Shown: piece by piece, positions 55,573 through 64,000 of the stretch | Position numbering within the stretch: position 1 is the stretch's first letter | Layout: each line of letters starts with the position of its first letter | NCBI GenBank assembly: GCA_963920705.1 | Contig: OY987226.1 | Span: 3,722,501 to 3,786,500 of the forward strand | DNA length: 64,000 bases | Direction: 5' to 3' | Source of the DNA: Odiellus spinosus | Lineage: Eukaryota; Arthropoda; Arachnida; Opiliones; Phalangiidae | Notes under the pieces: generated by a model | Database searches by the model: none | The model's input: only the letters and a program-made list of their open reading frames with translations | What the model was told of the DNA's origin: nothing | Translations under genes and position numbers: made by a program

Positions 55573-56271
55573 CAAAAATTTATCCCATAGAAGTAAACAA
55601 CGCCCCATAGCTTAATACTATCAAGAATCCATAAGAATATGGGAGGGCCGCGATTCAATAACCATCCTCCCAAACTTTGTATTAAAAGTTCGTCCGCTTC
55701 GAATCGATTTTTCAAGTAAATCGCTCCTGACATCTATTATTAACCCGCGCCACTAACGACCTTGACATAATATTTGGGGTAATAAAAATGGAGCCGACCG
55801 AAAAAGATCTAAGCGTACAAATGTTGCGAAAATTGCGGACGAACTTTTGTTACAAAGTTTGGGAGGATGGTACCAGAGGCTAAAGCAATGCTCCCATATT
55901 CTTATGGAACCTGAATGGATTCTTGATACTATCATCAAAGGACCAGGTAAAGGTACTAGCCAATCACTTAAAACTACCCAAAAAGTCATCACCCCTGTCT
56001 AGTTCGAGTGATTTGGACTCTTCCTCGATATTTTGAGTCGGGAGAGAGGGACGAAATTAAGGCGGGCCGCGCTTGTCTATATTGCCTTCCCTCGCAACTC
56101 CGAAATTTCTCCGAAGAGTGGGCTTCCTATTTCACTATTTACAACAACTTGCGGACACTAGAGTGTCTCGAATCCTGCAGAATCTGGTGGTACATATACC
56201 CGGACCTTTTGCTAATAGTATTTAGCTACGGGGCGTTGTTTACTTATACGTAATAAAGTGATATACTTTTG
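55573..56271. mobile_element. MITE family B, longest copy, split by D
   Basis: Left end CAAAAATTTATCCCATAG, AACAACGCCCCATAGCTTAA, then family D (55622-55925), then AAAGGACCAGGTAAAGGTAC, AAAAGTCATCACCCCTGTCT, GGCGGGCCGCGCTTGTCTAT and the right end ATATACTTTTG at 56271. Without D it would be about 390 bp. The flanks (TTATTAA / GTTTAAA) give no convincing duplication. Confidence 0.8.
55622..55925. mobile_element. MITE family D, copy 1, nested in B, 7-bp TSD
   Basis: 304 bp; ends CAAGAATCC(ATTCAGGTTCC)ATAAGAATATGG, with the bracketed part missing from the left end, and the full complement at the right. Exact duplication ATACTAT (55615-55621 and 55926-55932). Interior inverted pairs (CATCCTCCCAAACTTTG / CAAAGTTTGGGAGGATG, GTTCGTCCGC / GCGGACGAAC) make the whole element one long hairpin. 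Confidence 0.9.
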
Positions 56272-56278
56272 GTTTAAA

Positions 56279-56849
56279 TATTCGTAAGACTTTTTCTTTA
56301 AGATATAATCAAAAGGCCAATTCTCCACGGACTCCGTACAACTTACAGCGAAGCTTATATAGCTTTTAAACTAATACCCTTCCCCATGTTCTTATAGTTC
56401 TTAGCTGTCATAAGTTTGGGCGTTACTGTCTATTTCTAATCAGATTACAACGCGACGGACGTAATTCCCTCGCCCTCCCTCGCTCACCATAAATCGAATT
56501 TATCTTCCGAGTTTTGAGTCGAAACACGATATAACTGTGTCCCAAGGAAACCCGTTTCATACACGTAATTGTGCCTTTTTATAAAAAAATTCTTGTAAGA
56601 TTACATATATATATATTCGCTGAACTCCTTAGCCTTATCCGTATCATATCCATTACTCTTGGTGGTCTGGATAAGGTTCAACGATAATATGTGGGATGTT
56701 TCAACTAGTAGCGTTTTACTGGGGGATCTGTGTGTTTAGATAAAGATTAATGAAGCCAAAACAAAATTCGAGATTTTCTAACTTGACAAAGTTTCTTTAA
56801 AAATGGCAGATCATTTTGATGAAGTTCTAATACGTAATCGTACGTAACG
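56279..56849. other. No gene or repeat recognised
   Basis: AT-rich intronic sequence. Confidence 0.5.
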
Positions 56850-57385
56850 TCATGCTTTAAGTAATTGTATTTAATCGCATACTTAAGTAATTGTCTATAA
56901 TGCTTAATGGCATGCTTAAGTAATTATCTATAATGCTTAATGACATGCTTAAGTAATTGTCTATAATGCTTAATGGCATGCTTAAGTAATTGTCTATAAT
57001 GCTTAATGGCATGCTTAAGTAATTATCTATATTACTTAATGTCATGCGAAGTAATTATCTATAATACTTAATGACACGCTTAATTATCTTCAATGCTTAA
57101 TGACACGCTTAAAGGCCTAGGATTTCTTCTGCCTGTCCCCTGCCTGTTTCACTGGAAGTGGGCTCACCTTCTGAGCTTCCCCTTGGGTAGCAAGGCAAGA
57201 GAAAGCCTGGATGGTGAGTTTGTTTCCAGGGTGACGGGCAGAAGTAATCCTAGGCCTTTAAGTAATTATCTACAATGCTTAATGTCATATTTAAGTAATT
57301 ATCTATAGTTCTTAATGCCATGCTTAAGTAATTATCTATAGTTCATAATGGCATACTTAAGTATGTGTCTGTAGTACTTATACAG
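56850..57385. repeat. 33-bp tandem array split by a MITE
   Basis: Units of CATGCTTAAGTAATTGTCTA followed by TAATGCTTAATGG. Each unit contains CTTAAG, so every unit offers a TTAA site. The array is interrupted at 57113-57257. An 11-residue periodic minus frame (56857-57045) is a by-product of 33 being a multiple of three. Confidence 0.92.
57113..57257. mobile_element. 145-bp TTAA MITE inside the 33-bp array
   Basis: Ends AGGCCTAGGATT and AATCCTAGGCCT, with similarity continuing to about 24 bp (CTTCTGCCYGTC). Flanked by TTAA (57109-57112 and 57258-57261) that belongs to the array unit GCTTAAGTAATT. The interior is conspicuously GC-rich (CTGTCCCCTGCCTG, CTGAGCTTCCCCTTGGG) compared with everything around it. 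Confidence 0.85.
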
Positions 57386-58122
57386 CACTCGAAGAAAGTA
57401 TTTATTATATCATAAAGAACACTTGAAGAAAAGTACGCAAAGCCCAATGTTTCTTGTAGTATTGCCCATATTTTCGCAATGCCTCGTCTCGTTGTAAAAG
57501 GTCCCAAGGCTCGCGGCTCAGGTTTTTAGTTATCTTACCAACTTGCGCACGTACACCCGCCTTAAATACATTTTTTTCCCACACCGTATATACCATATAG
57601 TCGAAGCATTTTATTATATAATATATCAGACTTATATATAGCTTTTTATAACGGTGGTGGTGCGCTTACAATCTTGACTTCTTCTACGTTTTACCAAGTT
57701 TTACGAGCTCTGAACCAAAAGAGCCCCCAGATGTTGTTGAAGATTTGCGGTTTACTTGCCGAGTTAGATGGAAGGAGAAAAAAGTCCTATAGAGGGAGGA
57801 TATTTTAACCATACACGTAAGGCTACATTATTGAACGATTTGTAGTAGTAGTGGTAGTAGTCATAGTAGTAGAAATATTATTAAAATCATGCGGAAGAAT
57901 TATAATATTAAATGGTTTTATAAAGTAACATATACAATAATGTAGAAACCGATAAAATAGCCGTTCATATTGAAAATTTTGCGTTTTTTCAAGGCTGGTT
58001 CAAAGTATGGCATTTTCTATACATTTGCCAACCTTGAAACTAACAAAAATAGCCGTTAAATAGAACCCGTTTCTACGGAAGATGTTAGCATTTTTCAAGG
58101 TTGGGACATAGTCACACTTCAT
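57386..58122. other. No gene; TAG/GTA microsatellite and local repeat
   Basis: A (GTA)n-like run lies at 57841-57871. TTTTTCAAGGCTGGTTC (57985) and TTTTTCAAGGTTGGGAC (58091) repeat with ATAGCCGTT on their sides. Minus frame 57405-57596 is unrecognised. Confidence 0.5.
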
Positions 58123-58438
58123 CAAGAATCCATTCAGGTTCCATAAGAATATGGGAGGGCCGCGATTCAATAACCATCCTCCCAAACTTTGTAGCAAAAG
58201 TTCGTCCGCTTCGAATCGATTTTTCAAGTAAATCGCTCCTGACAGCTATTATTAACCCGCGCCACTAACGACCTTGACATAATATTTTAGGCAATAAAAA
58301 TGGAGCCGACCGAAAAAAGATCTAAGCGTACAAATGTTACGAAAATTGCGGACGAACTTTCGTTACAAAGTTTGGGAGGATGGTACCAGAGGCTAAACCT
58401 ATGCTCCCATATTCTTATGGAACCTGAATGGATTCTTG
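58123..58438. mobile_element. MITE family D, copy 2, full length
   Basis: 316 bp; intact ends CAAGAATCCATTCAGGTTCC and complement, about 35 bp each. Nearly identical to copy 1 in the interior. No duplication at the flanks (ACTTCAT / GTATTAG), so the insertion site was altered later. The minus frame 58000-58227 crosses the boundary and is not a gene. Confidence 0.85.
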
Positions 58439-58445
58439 GTATTAG

Positions 58446-59204
58446 TAATTAGTAATAGGCGTAGTAGTAATTAGTAATAACTGTTGTGTACAAGTTTTTG
58501 TTTAGTCATTCTCACAAAATAGGTCAGGGAAAGTTTTTAAAAATGGGCAGAAGAGGTGGAGCTATCAGTATAACTTCAGTATCTTGTTTCATCTTTCTGT
58601 GAGATTCTGGGGATTTGGGATATGAGTATGGTCTCGGAGGAGTGTACCAGTTTCGGCGTTACACTAGCGCTGTTCCGGCGCTGCACCAATACGCCCTTCT
58701 GGGAGCTAGCTCTACTCTGTACCGTTTGTCTTAGAAACGGAGTTTGTATTCAAGAAGCTTAATGGAAAAAGAAAGTCGTAACCGTTCGCCTTAATGCGGC
58801 CCGTGTACCTTTTTTTTCAAGAGGTGTTGACAATATTTAAAAAGGTGAGGAGGATTGATACGTAATGTTAAACCTAAAGTCCACTTTACCAACTCCTCTT
58901 GAACGCGAATTAGCCATATACCTATATATAGTAGCTGAGGCTTATTGGATAACTTTTCTAGCTTTAAAATAGATCTCCCGCGCGCACGTTTTCACTATGT
59001 TATGAATTGTTGAGGTTGGCAATGGACTTTTTTTTTTATATAAATGAACTTATATATCCCTGGAGGGTTTCCTCTGTACAACATTATAGTCCTAATCGCT
59101 GATGTGGAAAAACGTCGTATTTTTTATTTACGTTGTTAGTTAGCTAGGTGTATTTAATTGTTAAACTTTTCTTTTAAAAATTACAATTAATTTTCTCCTT
59201 GAAT
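58446..59204. other. No gene or repeat recognised
   Basis: Unassigned sequence with a T run at about 59028. A slightly GC-richer patch at 58620-58740 has no long frame. Confidence 0.5.
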
Positions 59205-60570
59205 TTACTATTAATTTTCTTCAACAATTTACAAATCTTCTCTTTGAAATTGCTATTAATTTTCTCCTTGAAATTGCTATTAATTTTCTCCTTGAAATTG
59301 CTATTAATTTTCTCTTTGAAATTGCTATTAATTTTCTCTTTGAAATTGCTATTAATTTTCTCTTTGAAATTGCTATTAATTTTCTCTTTGAAATTGCTAT
59401 TAATTTTCTCTTTGAAATTGCTATTAATTTTCTCTTTGAAATTGCTATTAATTTTCTCTTTGAAATTGCTATTAATTTTCTCCTTGAAATTGCTATTAAT
59501 TTTCTCCTTGAAATTGCTATTAATTTTCTCCTTGAAATTGCTATTAATTTTCTCCTACAAATTGCTATTAATTTTCTCCTACAAATTATAATTAATTTTC
59601 TCCTACAAATTATAATTAATTTTCTCCTACAAATTATAATTAATTTTCTACTACAAATTATAATTAATTTTCTACTACAAATTATAATTAATTTTCTACT
59701 ACAAATTATAATTAATTTTCTCCTACAAATTATAATTAATTTTCTCCTACAAATTATAATTAATTTTCTCCTACAAATTATAATTAATTTTCTCCTACAA
59801 ATTATAATTAATTTTCTCCTACAAATTATAATTAATTTTCTCCTACAAATTACAATTAATTTTCTCCTACAAATTACAATTAATTTTCTCCTACAAATTA
59901 CAATTAATTGTCTCCTACAAATTACAATTAATTTTCTCCTACAAATTACAATTAATTTTCTCCTACAAATTACAATTAATTTTCTCCTACAAATTACAAT
60001 TAATTTTCTCCTACAAATTACAATTAATTTTCTCCTACAAATTACAATTAATTTTCTCCTACAAATTACAATTAATTTTCTCCTACAAATTACAATTAAT
60101 TTTCTCCTACAAATTACAATTAATTTTCTCCTACAAATTACAATTAATTTTCTCCTACAAATTACAATTAATTTTCTCCTACAAATTACAATTAATTTTC
60201 TCCTACAAATTACAATTAATTTTCTCCTACAAATTACAATTTATTTTCTCCTACAAATTACAATTTATTTTCTCCTACAAATTACAATTTATTTTCTCCT
60301 ACAAATTACAATTTATTTTCTCCTACAAATTATAATTTATTTTCTCCTACAAATTATAATTTATTTTCTCCTACAAATTATAATTTATTTTCTCCTACAA
60401 ATTATTTATTTTCTCCTACAAATTACCATTCATTTTCCTCTACAAATTACCATTCATTTTCCTCTACAAATTACCATTCATTTTCCTCTACAAATTACCA
60501 TTCATTTTCCTCTACAAATTACCATTCATTTTCCTCTACAAATTACCATTCATTTTCCTCTACAAATTAG
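59205..60570. repeat. 24-bp satellite, about 57 copies, in variant blocks
   Basis: AT-rich unit, e.g. ACAAATTACAATTAATTTTC then TCCT. Blocks differ in order: AAATTGCTATTAATTTTCTC (to about 59560), ACAAATTATAATTAATTTTC (to about 59840), the AATTACAATTAA form (to about 60235), a TTTATTTTC form (to about 60410) and a CCATTCATTTTCC form at the end. The 130-codon plus frame (59199-59591) is the 8-residue repeat LLLIFSLK and is not a gene. Confidence 0.97.
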
Positions 60571-61305
60571 AATTAATTAGAAGTAATTATATTCTACATT
60601 TTACCGAGCTTGGCCAGATTCTTATTACAATTGGCAAGCAAATAGTGTCATTCTTTTCTTAACATAGCATTATAGTAGTAGTTGTAAAACTTTATGGGAG
60701 GAATTGGAAATAAGGGTAAGGGTATATGATTATTATTTACGTATTCAAAACCGCGAAATGTAATGAATATTTTATAGCGTTACAAAATTCCTTTCCGTCT
60801 TCAAAGCTGCGGCTTAGAATATATATTTCGACTTTATAGGTTTTAAAATTACCTTTGAGAGTATAGTGGCGCGGTATTTTTCTTACTAAAGCACGTTTCG
60901 TTTTCCTTACGGGTTTATTCTTACGCGTCTCTAGGAATAGGTTTTCGAAACTTTGGGGCTCAAGACTTGATATATTGGTTTTGAATTTACAACGCGTTAT
61001 GTGCCAATGGAATTTTATAAGCTTCCTTTTAGAGAAAGTCGTAAAGTTCGGCGTACTTTCCTTGAGGGTTTTAGTGGAAGAGATCTTCGCGAACTCCTTC
61101 TGTTTGTATTTTATACGATTATAGAAAATCTCCACCTAGGGAATTATACCGTAAATGGAATTTAAGTAATATGGTAATAAGATCTTGTAAAGTATTAAGA
61201 CTTATCTTGTATTTTAAGACTTATCTTTTAAAGAATATTAAGACTTACCTTGTAAAGAATATTTCTTGGACTAAGACAGAATATTTCTTGGACCAGATAC
61301 TGCAA
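60571..61305. other. No gene supported; 132-codon minus frame
   Basis: A minus-strand frame at 60737-61135 encodes a lysine-rich, non-repetitive 132-residue product (e.g. FSKRKLIKFHWHITRCKFK) with no domain I recognise. A frame this long is about what chance allows in 64 kb at this GC content. No start-site or splice evidence supports it. Confidence 0.3.
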
Positions 61306-61318
61306 AGCCGCGTTCGTA

Positions 61319-61504
61319 AAGCTGCGTTCACACTTCAGACTTTGAAACCGTTTTTAACCGTTTTGGAAAGGTCAAATTATAAAATTTTGGGGTCACCCGT
61401 GTAGATCTTTGATCAAGAAACCAAATGATTATCTTAAAAAGTCGATTTGAGCATTCGAAACGATTTGAAAACGGTTTTGAAAGTGCCAAGTGTGAACGTA
61501 GCTT
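61319..61504. mobile_element. Family F MITE, copy 2
   Basis: 186 bp; ends AAGCTGCGTTCACACTTCAG and AAGTGTGAACGTAGCTT, interior GTCACCCGTGTAGATCTTTG. Immediately left is GCCGCGTTCGTA and immediately right ATTAGGCCTTGG, which together read as an interrupted family E start. Confidence 0.75.
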
Positions 61505-61790
61505 ATTAGGCCTTGGAATCGATTTAAACCGTTTCAAAACGATTCCCTACAGTCGTGTGAACGGGAAATCGTCTTTTCTCGAATCGATTTGATTCGATTT
61601 CTCGAAACTGCTTCGGGAACCAGTTTCGTACCGATTCGGTTTCAACAACCGATAGATGAAGCTACGATAAATCGATTTATAAAGATATTGCGTGAACACG
61701 TGACGATTGAAACGATTCCTGGCGATTTGAATAACGGTTTGATTTTACCGTTTCAAATCGATTAAGAAATACTAGTGTGACCGTAGCTTA
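61505..61790 (+). mobile_element. Family E copy
   Basis: From TTAGGCCTTGGAATCG to ACTAGTGTGACCGTAGCTTA, nearly identical in sequence and order to 52185-52485. Its left end was split by the F element at 61319. Confidence 0.78.
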
Positions 61791-61859
61791 TGTATACTAA
61801 GTAAGAACACCCCGTGATGATCTGAATATTAGGAAAGTCCCCAAGTTTCCAATATTTGC

Positions 61860-61948
61860 TCGTAAATTTATTCACTAGTGGATTAGGCCTATTTAAACGA
61901 AAAAGAATCGATAAAAAATTCCTTATTGTTAGGTTGCATTCTCCCTTT
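61860..61948. mobile_element. Right end of a TTAA-family (N type) element
   Basis: GTGGATTAGGCCTATTTAAA, AATCGATAAAAAATTCC and TTAGGTTGCATTCTCCCT match the right arm at 23935-24003. The base after CCCT reads TTATA instead of TTAA, and no left end is present. Confidence 0.65.
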
Positions 61949-62804
61949 ATATACCGTTGCAAAAAAACAAATCTCAACACCCGAATTTCCTAAAAGTTTC
62001 TTTGCCTCAAAACGAAACTTTTCTCGAGTGTGACCCACTTGGGCGCGAGTTTTTTGGGAACTTTCCCAATACCTTGTTTTTTTCTTTAAAAAAGAAATAA
62101 GAAATCTTGAAGTTCCCCTAACTCAATATCGGTGTCAAAACTTTGGCGGTTCTCTTAGCTTACTGCAAAAGGCCTTTTTAGACTTGGATTTCTTTTTAAC
62201 GTTCTTTTATCCATCGAACCTCGCGTGTTCGGCCCGTTGATCTCATTGAGAAGGTCTCTGGAACCCGTAGACTCTTGATAACGCTTTGGTAGTGTCTAGA
62301 ATCACGTCGATAATTCTCATTCAATGAAGCGTCACCTGTTATCGTGCCTCAATTATTGGCTTCCAAAGCCCCCCTCCCATCCCCGCTTCCTTCCCGCTGC
62401 CTATCAACTACGTAACCCGAATGAATGTCAGTTGACACTACTACGAATAGCGACATCAACCTTCACTCTCGAAGCTGCCAGTTCTAAGTGACTTTCGATG
62501 TCAGTATGTGGTTTGATCGTGACGAGAAGATTAATGATATCAAAGGCTGAAATGAGGATAGCCAGTGATTATGATGAGGAGCTGACATGATCGCGTTTTG
62601 CGGAAGTAAATCATTATTAACGTAATCAGACCAATAATATGCCCATTTAGGGGCAAAATTAAGTTTTTAATTATAAAATGGCTTACTTTTATTGCCATAT
62701 ATGTCTTGAATATTTGTAAGCTGTATTTTTCCTGATAGATTGGCAAATTTAGAATTGGTGCCTTTTTAGAAAAATAGATAGGGGTAATATAATTTTAATG
62801 TATT
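61949..62804. other. No gene or repeat recognised
   Basis: Mixed sequence with a modestly GC-richer part at 62200-62500 lacking a long frame. Confidence 0.5.
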
Positions 62805-63690
62805 CAAAATCTTCGTTTTAATTTATTCAAAAATCTTCTTTTTAATTTATTCAAAAATCTTTTAATTTATTCAAAAATCTTCGTATTAATTTATTCAAAA
62901 ATCTTCGTATTAATTTATTCAAAAATCTTCGTATTAATTTATTCAAAAATCTTCGTATTAATTTATTCAAAAATCTTCGTATTAATTTATTCAAAAATCT
63001 TCGTATTAATTTATTCAAAAATCTTCGTATTAATTTATTCAAAAATCTTCGTATTAATTTATTCAAAAATCTTCGTATTAATTTATTCAAAAATCTTCGT
63101 ATTAATTTATTCAAAAATCTTCGTATTAATTTATTCAAAAATCTTCGTATTAATTTATTCAAAAATCTTCTTTTTAATTTATTCAAAAATCTTCTTTTTA
63201 ATTTATTCAAAAATCCTCTTTTTAATTTATTCAAAAATCATCTTTTTAATTTATTCAAAAATCATCTTTTTAATTTATTCCAAAATCTTCGTATTAATTT
63301 ATTCCAAAATCTTCGTATTAATTTATTCCAAAATCTTCGTATTAATTTATTCCAAAATCTTCGTATTAATTTATTCCAAAATCTTCGTATTAATTTATTC
63401 CAAAATCTTCGTATTAATTTATTCCAAAATCTTCGTATTAATTTATTCCAAAATCTTCGTATTAATTTATTCCAAAATCTTCGTATTAATTTATTCCAAA
63501 ATCTTCGTATTAATTTATTCCAAAATCTTCGTATTAATTTATTCCAAAATCTTCGTATTAATTTATTCCAAAATCTTCGTATTAATTTATTCCAAAAAAT
63601 TCGTATTAATTTATTCAAAAATCTTCGAAATAATTTATTCAAAAATTTTCGAAATAATTTATTCAAAAATTTTCGAAATAATTTATTCAA
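62805..63690. repeat. Second 24-bp satellite, about 37 copies
   Basis: Unit TTAATTTATTCAAAAATCTT followed by CGTA. The first half uses TTCAAAAATC and the second half TTCCAAAATC, with degenerate units at the edges and at about 63170-63270. Two minus frames (62851-63234 and 63262-63690) are periodic NKLIRRFL / NKLIRRFW peptides and not genes. Unrelated in sequence to the 59205-60570 array. Confidence 0.97.
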
Positions 63691-64000
63691 AAATGACGAA
63701 ATGGATATTTATTTTCTAAATTCATTTCTTCTAAATTATCTCTCAATACATTTCTTTAAAATCAAATTTAAATTAATATATTTATAATTAATCTCTTAAT
63801 TAATAAAGTTATTACTTCATTATCTCTAAACTTAAGATTTTATTGCAAAACTATTTAATAATCGCCAATCAAATAATACTTGATTTTATTCACGCGTATA
63901 CCTGTGGAATTTGTGACACAAAACTATAAATATAGAAATACTTGACACGAAATTAGATAATAATCAAATATTTAACATTATCACATGCTCGTACCATTCC
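63691..64000. other. Right edge, no gene seen
   Basis: AT-rich sequence following the 24-bp array. No frame or repeat match. Confidence 0.5.

Larger units (their letters stand above)
19565..64000 (+). other. LAMC1: Laminin gamma intron 1 (5' part)
   Basis: Opens with the donor GTAAGT at 19565-19570. No downstream exon coding the expected continuation of the laminin N-terminal domain (the LKF.S.RPESF.IYKR-type block) was found by eye in the remaining 44 kb, so the acceptor is inferred to lie beyond the window. All elements listed to the right of this point would then be intronic. An exon without an ATG could have escaped notice. A translated search would settle it. Confidence 0.6.

Noticed and set aside
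56857-57045. Minus frame with 11-residue DNYLSMPLSII repeats
   Set aside because: By-product of the 33-bp array.
59199-59591. 130-codon frame of LLLIFSLK repeats
   Set aside because: It is the translation of a 24-bp satellite without stops.
60737-61135. 132-codon lysine-rich minus frame
   Set aside because: Longest unexplained frame besides laminin, but with no recognised motif. About one such frame is expected by chance in this amount of AT-rich sequence.
62851-63690. Minus frames of NKLIRRFL / NKLIRRFW repeats
   Set aside because: Direct by-product of the second 24-bp satellite.

Overview
The window looks like a 64 kb piece of an AT-rich, repeat-packed animal genome, probably an arthropod. 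The grounds are one unmistakable laminin gamma first exon, short runs of the arthropod-type telomeric motif TTAGG inside dispersed repeats, and two TCAGTC initiator-like sites just upstream of the exon. There are no operons, prokaryotic signals, rRNA genes or recognisable tRNA genes. The species cannot be named from this sequence.

The only gene I can support is on the plus strand. Exon 1 of a laminin gamma-1 subunit (LAMC1, called LanB2 in Drosophila) starts at ATG 19096 and ends at a GTAAGT donor at 19565. It has a signal peptide and the start of the laminin N-terminal domain. I found no exon 2, so everything from 19565 to the right edge (over 44 kb) is best read as the 5' part of a very long first intron. 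Left of the gene, 1-18261 is repeat-rich flanking DNA. A GC-rich, purine-rich stretch (about 18640-19095) probably holds the promoter.

Most of the rest is small DNA transposons and satellites. Five MITE families (called A, B, C, D and I here) have terminal inverted repeats beginning CA and, in their well-preserved copies, flanking 7-bp target duplications. Three of them have landed in the same 10-bp spot of family B. A second group has TTAA duplications and termini starting AGG, like the T2/Kolobok type. Its largest member (22364-24003) carries a frameshifted relic that resembles the C-terminus of a P/THAP9-type transposase. Family H has two 460-bp copies with exact 6-bp duplications, and one 190-bp hAT-type MITE has an exact 8-bp duplication. 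Families E, F, G, L and several single inverted-repeat elements are less well bounded.

Tandem arrays are numerous: 20 bp (3496-3815 and 53108-54495), 17 bp in a higher-order array with a spacer of up to about 295 bp (14250-18166), 35 bp (24470-25215), about 31 bp (29133-29720), 41 bp (50850-51245), 33 bp (56850-57385) and two unrelated 24-bp arrays (59205-60570, 62805-63690). They explain all the long open frames except the laminin exon and a few unrecognised ones. Two items deserve most attention besides the MITE group: a 348-bp insert with three hairpins sharing a GACGYC apex (11085-11432), and a perfect X-box beside an E2F-like palindrome inside a TTAA element (1139-1163).
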